Position numbers and translations under genes: made by a program. The notes under the pieces are model-generated. The model saw only the letters and a program-made list of their open reading frames with translations. It did no database searches and was not told where the DNA came from. A stretch of 64,000 nt of DNA from Desulfovibrio sp. MES5 (lineage in GTDB: Bacteria > Desulfobacterota > Desulfovibrionia > Desulfovibrionales > Desulfovibrionaceae), in contig NZ_MJUZ01000022.1 in assembly GCF_002237645.1 (NCBI RefSeq), positions 124,001-188,000 of the forward strand, given 5' to 3'. Positions 53,172-60,145 of the stretch are shown piece after piece. The first letter of the stretch is position 1; every line of letters begins with the position of its first letter.

Positions 53172-53209
53172 GAAAGCCCATTGAGAACAGACGTTCTCAA
53201 TGGGCTTTC
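53172..53209. terminator. Hairpin after the YkgJ-family gene
   Basis: GAAAGCCCATTGAGAAC (53172-53188) and its complement (53193-53209) form a perfect 17-bp stem with a 4-base loop, 120 bases after the stop. No T-run follows. The rest of 53050-53567 contains only this and repeat R1 copy g. Confidence 0.5.
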
Positions 53210-53402
53210 GCGTTACATACAGATACGCGGTTGCAGATGCTGTGGAGAATGAGGATACCTGCGCGGAAGCACGCAGCAGAACAGGGCGAACACGTCGCTG
53301 TTGGAGCAGATCAATTTTGAAATGGAGTGCTGCCGGAAAGGCACTGTCCCTACATCCCAGTCCTGCATCAGAAAACTCTTTGTAATACACCAAAATGTAA
53401 TA

Positions 53403-53476
53403 AGAGTTTTAGGGGGTGGGGGATGGGGGCGTGGGGGAGGAGACCCTTTCGCAAAAGGGTTCCTTCCCCACAAAAC
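53403..53476 (-). repeat. Hairpin element R1, copy g
   Basis: AGAGTTTTAGGGGGTGGGGG, then GGGGGAGGAGACCC - TTTCGCAAA - AGGGTTCCTTCCCCAC. It lies 91 bp downstream of the stop codon of the histidine phosphatase gene and has that gene's polarity. Confidence 0.7.
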
Positions 53477-53567
53477 ATTTCAAATGGGCATCGGTGTGGT
53501 CAAGCCCGCCTCCGCCACAAAGCATTTCATTGGCGAAAACCTGCCAAAGCTTCGCGCGTAACGGCGT

Positions 53568-54149
53568 TTACCATTCCGGCACAAAGGTGCGGCAGGCGTA
53601 TTCCTGCGGGATGCGAAGCGCGTCGTCAAGCGGCAGAGCCATGTAGTGGGCCAGCAAGCTGCGGATGACGCCAGCGTGGGCTACCAGCAACAGTGTGCCT
53701 TCAGGATAGCGCTGTCGCCAGCGGCGTACGGCCTCTAGGGCGCGGCTTTGCAATTGCGCGAAGCTCTCGCCGCCCTCAGGCTGAAAATGGGCAAAATTTC
53801 GGCCCCGTCCGTCATATTGACCGGGAAAACGCGCTTCAATCTCGGCCTTTGTCAGGCCCTGCCACTGGCCCAGGTCCAGCTCACGCAATCCTGGTTCAAA
53901 ATGTATCGGGGGCGGGCTGGCGGTCCATTCATTTCCGGTCAGAAGAATGGACGTGGTCTCACGGCAACGCCCCAGGTCCGAGGACACCACTGCCGCCAGT
54001 CTTCCCGCCAATATGGGCATGAAGTCACGAGCCAGAGCGCGTATCTGCCGCCGCCCGGCAGGGCTGAGCGGGATATCGCGGTTGCCCACGATGCGCCGCT
54101 CAGGATTGGGCGGCAAAGCGCCGTGGCGCACAAGCCACATGCCGTTCAT
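53568..54149 (-). CDS. Histidine phosphatase (phosphoglycerate mutase/CobC-like)
   Basis: This 193-residue protein has the RHG motif with catalytic His (WLVRHGALPPN), the Arg and Glu of VSSDLGRCRETTSIL and LRELDLGQWQG, and the second His in LLLVAHAGVIRSLLAHY core VAHAGVIRSL. The size fits small alpha-ribazole-phosphatase or broad-specificity acid phosphatases. GGAG lies eight bases before the ATG. It is 106 bp downstream of the NTP transferase gene, same strand, and probably belongs to the same unit. The natural substrate is unknown. Confidence 0.88.
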   Translation of the reverse strand: MNGMWLVRHGALPPNPERRIVGNRDIPLSPAGRRQIRALARDFMPILAGRLAAVVSSDLGRCRETTSILLTGNEWTASPPPIHFEPGLRELDLGQWQGLTKAEIEARFPGQYDGRGRNFAHFQPEGGESFAQLQSRALEAVRRWRQRYPEGTLLLVAHAGVIRSLLAHYMALPLDDALRIPQEYACRTFVPEW

Positions 54150-54255
54150 CTGAAATCTCCAGTTTTTTTCTGTAGCACGCGCCCCGAATTTCGGGCAAGA
54201 CTTGACACATTATTTCCATTTTCCGCAAAACGGCCTTTTATCGCTGTCACCAGGC

Positions 54256-55734
54256 TTACAGGGGCATGGGGGCAAGCGTCGTGCTGTCGCCCGGCGTCTG
54301 GCCGAGCTGAGCGGCCAGCGCCGTCAGGGCGGCACGGGCTATGTCCTCGGGGTACGAGGCATATGGGGGATGCGGGGGGAGCAAGGTGTGCGGCGGTAGC
54401 GAAGCGTTCGCGGGCCGCCCATACTGCAGGGATTGCCGGGGCTGCAGGGATAGCGCAGCCTGCAGGGATTGCGGGGCTTCACCCTGCGCGCAGTCCTGAT
54501 CATGGCCCTGAACGCTCTGCCCACCAGTGGGGCAGTCAAGTTCGCGGGCAAGACGCGCTTCCATTGCCAGGGCCCGCTCCATGCGCCCCTTGATGGCTTG
54601 CGCTGCCTCAGCGCCGAAGGTTTCCATCTTTTGTTCAAAGCGCTGCCGCACAGGCACAAAACTTGAGCCGTAACAGTATTTGTCAGCGAGAAAAACCAGT
54701 TCCCGTTCGGTGATGGGCTGGTCGTCAGGCAAAGTCAGGTCCCGATGGTCTTCCACAAGATGCGCCATGACAGGCAGGTGCAGTTGGCGAAACAATCGGC
54801 CCGCTGCGGCTTCATGCCCTTTTGCACCCTTGCGGATATCGTGCACCAGCCCCCCGGCCAGGGCAAGATCAGGGTCGAGGACAGAGCCAAGGCCAAGGTC
54901 AAAACCAGGAGCGAGGTCTGGGGCAAAGCCTGGGTTGGTGACAGTGTTGCCTACCAGACCGAGCTTCTTTGTACGCCTCGCCTGGAGCAGGGCTTTTGCG
55001 AGTGCTGCGGCAACCGTACCCACGGCGCGGCCATGCCGCAGTCCTTTTTCAGGCACTTCATGCAGGCGCAGCAGTTCCAGGGCTTCACCGGGCCGCAGCG
55101 TCTCCCGGCGTGACGCCAGAAGCCGCATGCTTTCATAGTCTTCAGGTCTGTCCATATCCGGCAGCATAAGCCCATCCGCCACGGGAATGTGCCGCACGGG
55201 CAGACCTTCCAGCGCGCCCCGCAGGCCATTTTCGCCCCCAGTATGCGCATGGCGCAGCACATGCGCCAGATGACGGGCGGGCAGAAGCGGCGGATGTCCC
55301 TCCTGCCCTGCAAAAGTCGGCACAAGAACATTTTCCGGGTCAGCCGCATGCGCCTCAAGCAGGGCTTGTATGGTCATGGGCCGCACCAGCGGCACGTCCA
55401 CGGGCTGCACCAGTACGGGCGTTTCCGCCAGTGCCGGATCACCTCCGGCCAATGCCGAGAGCCCGGCGCAGACCGAGGAAAACATGCCGTCTTCCGGCCT
55501 GGGGTTGCGCGCCACAGCAAGACCGAGAGCCTGCGCCGCCGGTTCAATGTGCGCCGCATGCCAGCCTGTGACTACAGAAATATGCTCAATGCCCAGGTGG
55601 CGAAAAAGGCGCGCCAGACCCTCCAGGGCCGAACAGGATTCCCCGGCCGCTCCCAGCGGAAGCGGTAGAAGAGCCTTGACCTTGCCCATGCGGGACGCCT
55701 GCCCTGCGGCCAATATCAGTACGCGGGCTGTCAC
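54256..55734 (-). CDS. MobA/MocA-like NTP transferase fused to an HD phosphohydrolase domain
   Basis: Started at the GTG at 55734, which overlaps the ligase stop as GTGA, the protein has 492 residues. Residues 1-200 are a nucleotidyltransferase like MocA/MobA (LILAAGQASRMGKVKALLPL, catalytic-type Asp in QPVDVPLV). Residues about 205-390 are an HD domain (RHG, GLVHDIRKG, DHRDLT). The tail after about 400 is low complexity. MocA adds CMP to the molybdenum cofactor of xanthine-oxidase-family enzymes such as Mop, so making that cofactor is the best guess. As I recall, NCBI names relatives DVU_1551 family NTP transferase. Confidence 0.84.
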   Translation of the reverse strand: MTARVLILAAGQASRMGKVKALLPLPLGAAGESCSALEGLARLFRHLGIEHISVVTGWHAAHIEPAAQALGLAVARNPRPEDGMFSSVCAGLSALAGGDPALAETPVLVQPVDVPLVRPMTIQALLEAHAADPENVLVPTFAGQEGHPPLLPARHLAHVLRHAHTGGENGLRGALEGLPVRHIPVADGLMLPDMDRPEDYESMRLLASRRETLRPGEALELLRLHEVPEKGLRHGRAVGTVAAALAKALLQARRTKKLGLVGNTVTNPGFAPDLAPGFDLGLGSVLDPDLALAGGLVHDIRKGAKGHEAAAGRLFRQLHLPVMAHLVEDHRDLTLPDDQPITERELVFLADKYCYGSSFVPVRQRFEQKMETFGAEAAQAIKGRMERALAMEARLARELDCPTGGQSVQGHDQDCAQGEAPQSLQAALSLQPRQSLQYGRPANASLPPHTLLPPHPPYASYPEDIARAALTALAAQLGQTPGDSTTLAPMPL

Positions 55735-57116
55735 ATCCAGCCTTCCCAGTCGCCCATAGTGCAATACGGCCCGTCGTGCCCTGAACGGTCACGCTGGCGG
55801 GACGTCCCCGCCTGATTGCCGCCCTTGGGCATCTGCACCACACGCACGCTGTTGCCGCACCGCTCAAGCCTGCCCTGCACCGGCCCAAGGCGCGGCAAGG
55901 GGCTGCCGCAGGCGCACGGCCCGGGCAAAAGGCACGCCACGTCTCCTGTACGGTAACGGATAAGAGGCATGGCCTCGCGCTCCAGCGTGGTGATGACAAC
56001 TTCGCCTGTCTCGCCAGGCGACAGCGGTTCATCACCGCAAAAATCCACAATTTCCACAACAATATCCAGGAGGCGCAAGTGATACCCGTCGTGGGCCGAA
56101 CACTCCACAGCGCCGCCATAGGCCGTTTCCGTAAGCCCGTAGTGATCAAGCACGGTGCAGTTCCATACGGTAGACAGCACATGGCCCAGGACGGGATCAA
56201 GCCTGTCCGCGCTGCTGAGCACGCCGCAAAGTCCCGGAGGGCCGCTCTTGGGAAAATGGCGTAATAATTCTTCCAGTTGGCCTGGCGCAGCCACGAGACA
56301 ATGGGGCCGCACCTCGTCCAGCCACTGCACAATATCCGGATGGATGCCTGCCAGCGCCGCCTGCGGCGTCGCCACCCGTGCTGACGGGCACGCACAGAAG
56401 GCGCGGGACGCCACACCCCCTTGCAGCGGATGTTCCCGTATCGACAGCCCTTGTGCCGCCCTTCTCACAAGGCCTTGTTGCAGACTTTTGGCAGGAATCA
56501 GCAGTTCCTGCGGCGGAGTGCACACCTCCACGCCGCACGGGCTCAAAGACTGGCGCAGCAGGTCTGCCACGCCATCGGGGCGCGCCGCCCCAGGCAAGAG
56601 CACCGCCAATTTTTGCCCGGCGCGCACCAGTTGCGACATGCCCACGCGAAAAAAGTCAATGGTTCTGGCAAGGTCTGCTTCGGTAAAGGCCAGCCGCTTG
56701 GGGCTGCCAGTGGTTCCGGACGTGCGCAAGGTCACCATGCGCTGCACATCGCCGCGCGACACGCAAAGAAAATCCTCCCACCGGGCCAGATCGTCAGCCG
56801 TGGTGAAAGGCAGGCCGCGCATATCCTCGGGAGTGAAGCGCTCGAGGTCGTGTCCGGCCAGACTGCGGGCATAAAAGGCGCTGCGGGCCGCCGCATGGTT
56901 CAGGCAACGGGTCAGGGAACGGGCGCGGGATTCACGCAGGGCGCGCACAAAGGTATTGGCGTCTGTGCCCTGCACGCCGCACTGACCGGCCAGCCAGGCG
57001 TCAAGAGGATTGCGAAAGCCAGGTGCGCGCCCCGGAACCGCAGCAGCAGACGAAGAGCCGCGCGTGGAAGGATCACGCGAAGAAGCCCCAGCACCAAAAG
57101 AGGAACATGAATTCAT
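55731..57116 (-). CDS. PaaK-like AMP-dependent CoA ligase (DVU_1553-like family)
   Basis: Started at the ATG at 57116 (ATGA overlap with the radical SAM gene) it has 461 residues. Adenylate-forming motifs are TLRTSGTTGSPKRLAFT (phosphate loop), DHYGLTETAYGGAVEC and IRYRTGDVACLLPG. It resembles phenylacetate-CoA ligase. Only about 50 residues follow the RYRTGD motif, so the ~110-residue C-terminal domain that closes over the active site and carries the catalytic Lys seems missing. It probably activates a carboxylate as an acyl-AMP; whether CoA is used is unclear. As I recall, NCBI calls this family DVU_1553. Confidence 0.82.
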   Translation of the reverse strand: MNSCSSFGAGASSRDPSTRGSSSAAAVPGRAPGFRNPLDAWLAGQCGVQGTDANTFVRALRESRARSLTRCLNHAAARSAFYARSLAGHDLERFTPEDMRGLPFTTADDLARWEDFLCVSRGDVQRMVTLRTSGTTGSPKRLAFTEADLARTIDFFRVGMSQLVRAGQKLAVLLPGAARPDGVADLLRQSLSPCGVEVCTPPQELLIPAKSLQQGLVRRAAQGLSIREHPLQGGVASRAFCACPSARVATPQAALAGIHPDIVQWLDEVRPHCLVAAPGQLEELLRHFPKSGPPGLCGVLSSADRLDPVLGHVLSTVWNCTVLDHYGLTETAYGGAVECSAHDGYHLRLLDIVVEIVDFCGDEPLSPGETGEVVITTLEREAMPLIRYRTGDVACLLPGPCACGSPLPRLGPVQGRLERCGNSVRVVQMPKGGNQAGTSRQRDRSGHDGPYCTMGDWEGWM

Positions 57117-58681
57117 GAAACGTCCTCCGCATACAGCCGCGTGCCGTTCTGTGATGTCAGATTGTGCAGGCAAAATGGTATCATGCGCCCGTCACGCCGC
57201 AAAACGTGGATGCAGCACCCGCGCACGCGCTCGATATCCAGGCTCAGCGCATCCTGAAAAGCCATGGCGGACAGCGTGAAGCGCCGTTCGGCCCCGGCCT
57301 GGGCCAAAAACCGGCTGAAGCCGTCCAGACCAGCGCCAGCAGCGCCCAGCCCTGATGCCTGATCGGCGATCTTTTCCGCGCCAGTGCTGTCGCCGCGCCA
57401 GTGCAGAGCCACAAACTGCTTTGCCTTTCGCGCGCCCTCTTCAGCAGACGGCGGCACGCCAGCATCTGGCAAAGAAGCCCCAGGGGCAGACGCATCCCTT
57501 GCGCCGGTGACAGCGGAGTCCGCGCCTTGCGGGCGCGGGGAACAGCAGGACTGGCCCGCGTCCGGCAGCCATTGAAGCCCTGGCGACGCGTCCTTTGCCC
57601 TCCCGTTTTCATTGGCAGAGGACGCGGCATCATTACGCCGATAAACAGCGCTGAAGGAGCACAATTCATTTTCGCACCCCGGCGGGTGCAGGTGTTCCGG
57701 GCGCACAAGATCGGGAGCCTGCCGGGTAAAACAGGCCATGACCTCCGGCAGGGTGAGCCTTGGGGCCTCTTCCAGACGCCAGGGGTAGCGCCCGAAAAAC
57801 GCGGCGGGCTGCACGTGCAGGCCCCGCACCGCTGGCCCAAGACGCAGGGCCAGGCGCAGCAGGTCGCCCACTTCGCCATCATTGACGCCGCGCACAAGGG
57901 TAGCCACCAGCACCACGCCAAGGCCAGCCCCGGCGCAGGCTTCCACGGCACGACGCTTGAAATCGAGGCAAGGGCGACCGCGCAATGTCCTGAATGTCTC
58001 GTCGCTCACGCCGTCCCATTGCAAATAGACCGAATCCAGCCCGGCCTGGCGCAATGTGGCGGCATAGCCCTCTTCTTCGGCCAGCCGCAGCCCGTTGGTG
58101 TTGACCTGCACAAGGCCAAAAGCTCTTTCGCGCGCAAGACCGATGATTTGCGGCAGATCGTCACGCACCGTGGGTTCGCCGCCGGAAATCTGCACATTGC
58201 ACGGGCCGGACGCGGTTTTGAGCGCGTCCAGCTGGCTGGCGATGCAGGCCAGGTCCGGATCCGCGCCGTCCGTCCGCCCTGATCCGCCCGCGCCCGCGTA
58301 GCAGATGGGACAGGTCATGTTGCAGCGCATGGTCACTTCCACAAGGCCCGTACAGGTATGCTGCGCGTGCGCCGGGCACAGGCCGCAGTCAAAGGGGCAG
58401 CCCTCGCCTATGGGCATACGGGGATGCAGAGGATAGGATGGGCTTTTGGGACGCGACCAGGACTCGAACGCGGGAACAGACACGCCCCCCTGATCCCCGG
58501 AGACGGGCTGGCCTGCCGAATCCTCGGCAGCCGTGCGCCACACGGGCACGCTAAACAGGCCGTGCTCGGGGCAGGTCTTGCGCAGTTCAACACAATATGG
58601 ATCATCCTGAGCCAGGGCGTATACGGCGTCCAGCCGCCGCAGACAGACCGGGCAAAGGCTTTGGGTGCGGCGCAGAATCAT
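57113..58681 (-). CDS. trsS: Radical SAM protein of the TrsS type
   Basis: This 522-residue protein starts in an ATGA overlap. Cys120, Cys124 and Cys127 (MRCNMTCPICYAG) form the CxxxCxxC radical SAM cluster site, with the SAM motif QISGGEPTVRDD. Extra Cys lie before the core (C10, C13, C30, C37 and C95, C99, C102, C110), a layout like the MJ0619/Tes-type enzymes that may bind further clusters or zinc. Cys also occur later (PPGCENELCSF, RGCCIHVL). The radical SAM barrel is interrupted by a low-complexity insert of about 90 residues near 370-460. The reaction is unknown. I recall NCBI naming the family TrsS, found next to the other genes of this cluster. Confidence 0.82.
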   Translation of the reverse strand: MILRRTQSLCPVCLRRLDAVYALAQDDPYCVELRKTCPEHGLFSVPVWRTAAEDSAGQPVSGDQGGVSVPAFESWSRPKSPSYPLHPRMPIGEGCPFDCGLCPAHAQHTCTGLVEVTMRCNMTCPICYAGAGGSGRTDGADPDLACIASQLDALKTASGPCNVQISGGEPTVRDDLPQIIGLARERAFGLVQVNTNGLRLAEEEGYAATLRQAGLDSVYLQWDGVSDETFRTLRGRPCLDFKRRAVEACAGAGLGVVLVATLVRGVNDGEVGDLLRLALRLGPAVRGLHVQPAAFFGRYPWRLEEAPRLTLPEVMACFTRQAPDLVRPEHLHPPGCENELCSFSAVYRRNDAASSANENGRAKDASPGLQWLPDAGQSCCSPRPQGADSAVTGARDASAPGASLPDAGVPPSAEEGARKAKQFVALHWRGDSTGAEKIADQASGLGAAGAGLDGFSRFLAQAGAERRFTLSAMAFQDALSLDIERVRGCCIHVLRRDGRMIPFCLHNLTSQNGTRLYAEDVS

Positions 58682-59142
58682 GACGCGGGCATGATGTCCA
58701 GATCATAGCTCTGAACCAGTTCAATGATCTTTTCCCAACATTCGGCCAGCAGGTCGCCGCAGGCCACAGGATTGGGCGCTTCGCCCGGCGCGCCCGACGT
58801 CGCGCCAAGCCCGGCGGCTATCTGACTGCAGCTTTGGCCGCCGTAAGCGTTGGTGCGCTCATAAAACCATGTGGCGTAATCGTTGAGCAGGGGCGTAAGC
58901 ATGGCGTGCGGCGTTTCAGTGGCAGCCCCCTTGCCGGCTACCAGCGCCAGGGTGCAGGCTCCACCAGTGAGCAGGCCGCAAGGGCCGTCCGACTGGCCGA
59001 TGCCATGACAAAGGCCATGAACCGCCCGCACAAGGTCAGGGTTTTCCTGATCGCGGGCCTGAAGCATAAGCAACATCAGCAACTGACTACAACAATAACC
59101 CTCGTGCACCAGAGGCAGAAGCTCCATCATCATCGGATTCAT
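58678..59142 (-). CDS. C-GCAxxG-C-C family protein (DVU_1555-like)
   Basis: Started at 59142 (ATGA overlap with the methyltransferase) it has 154 residues. The family's Cys pattern is visible as GYCCSQLL, SDGPCGLLTGGACTLAL, GGQSCSQI and ACGDLLAEC. Such proteins are thought to bind metal or serve as redox or sulfur carriers. It is one of eight tightly packed genes and lies between the methyltransferase and the radical SAM protein. I recall the NCBI family DVU_1555. Confidence 0.82.
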   Translation of the reverse strand: MNPMMMELLPLVHEGYCCSQLLMLLMLQARDQENPDLVRAVHGLCHGIGQSDGPCGLLTGGACTLALVAGKGAATETPHAMLTPLLNDYATWFYERTNAYGGQSCSQIAAGLGATSGAPGEAPNPVACGDLLAECWEKIIELVQSYDLDIMPAS

Positions 59143-59933
59143 GCTCTCTCCTTTTGTGCTATCCACAATCCATAGCCGTATTTGCGCCCCCCGCCAGAGG
59201 CGGAACAGGAACACCCGCCGGAAAGGCCTTGCCCCCCGGCGCCGGTCTCCCCATACCAGACCATGCGGGCGGCCAGTTCCACCAGTGCCCGGCTGTGATC
59301 CTCATACGTCGCGATCTGAAACCCCGCCTGCCGTAAATACCTCTCCCACAGCGCCGCAGGACGCGCGCCCTCCATGCAGGATGCGCCCGTGCCCTGCGCA
59401 GCGGAAAAACCGCGTGCAATGCCATCCGGCTGCATCCCCCCGCAGGTCGCGGAGTTTTGCCCGGAGTCGCGCACGTGCTCCGGCATTGCGGAGCCCTGGG
59501 CATCACGCCGCGTAAGGTCGCTGAAAAGCAGCACGCCGCCGGGACGCAGCACGCGCAGGCATTGGCGCAGCACGCCCGGAGGGTCCGTCAGCAACGAAAG
59601 TACGCATTCGCACACAAGGCCGTCAACGCTGCCTGCCGCCAGTGGCAACCGGGCTACGTCCGCCCGGATGATCTGCCCGCCGTCTTCGCCCGCCGCGCTC
59701 ACGGCCTCGGGCTGCACCTGCCTGTCCAGCCCCATCACACGATAGCCGGCCTGACGCAACAGCCCCAGGGTGGCCCCGCAGCCGCAGCCCATATCCAGCA
59801 CAAGGCCATTGGGCGCAAGGCCGCAGAGCTTGCGGCACAGTTCAAGGCCCCTGACTGTCAGGGACGTGCCGCCGGGTCGCCAGACGTTGCCAGCCACGCG
59901 GCGGAAGGATTCACTCTCCCACAGGGCGCTCAT
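59139..59933 (-). CDS. trsM: SAM-dependent methyltransferase of the TrsM/DVU_1556 type
   Basis: This 264-residue protein is a class I methyltransferase with motif I GLVLDMGCGCGATLGLLRQA core VLDMGCGCGATLG and ADVARLPLAAGSVDGLVCEC core VDGLVCECVLSLL. Cys clusters at the C-terminus (GGCSCSASGGG) are unusual for the fold. Starts and stops overlap both neighbours as ATGA, so it is translated with them. Its substrate is unknown; it may methylate a product or intermediate of the radical SAM step. Family name recalled from memory. Confidence 0.82.
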   Translation of the reverse strand: MSALWESESFRRVAGNVWRPGGTSLTVRGLELCRKLCGLAPNGLVLDMGCGCGATLGLLRQAGYRVMGLDRQVQPEAVSAAGEDGGQIIRADVARLPLAAGSVDGLVCECVLSLLTDPPGVLRQCLRVLRPGGVLLFSDLTRRDAQGSAMPEHVRDSGQNSATCGGMQPDGIARGFSAAQGTGASCMEGARPAALWERYLRQAGFQIATYEDHSRALVELAARMVWYGETGAGGQGLSGGCSCSASGGGRKYGYGLWIAQKERA

Positions 59934-60145
59934 TTGTCTTCCAGCAGCGCTTCCACTTCAACCATCTTGCCTTCAGCCAGGGATTTGGGCGTCTGGGTCA
60001 GGCCGCACTTGGGGCAGCGCGGCAAAATGACGTCAAAAGCGCTGTTGAGATAAAAAACCGGAACCTTGCCCTGCTCCAGGGGCACATTGCAGCGGCAGCA
60101 TACCCATTGGCCGCCGTCGGGGGCGTAGTTGGGGCCCATGCTCAT
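59930..60145 (-). CDS. Small Cys4 redox protein (DVU_1557-like)
   Basis: The start at 60145 overlaps the upstream stop (ATGA) and gives 71 residues. WVCCRCNVPLEQG and LPRCPKCGLTQTP form two CxxC knuckles, typical of a rubredoxin-like or zinc-ribbon site. The rest (VPVFYLNSAFDVIL) is a small beta domain. It may bind zinc structurally or carry electrons to or from the cluster's enzymes. I recall NCBI naming it a DVU_1557 family redox protein. Confidence 0.78.
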   Translation of the reverse strand: MSMGPNYAPDGGQWVCCRCNVPLEQGKVPVFYLNSAFDVILPRCPKCGLTQTPKSLAEGKMVEVEALLEDK

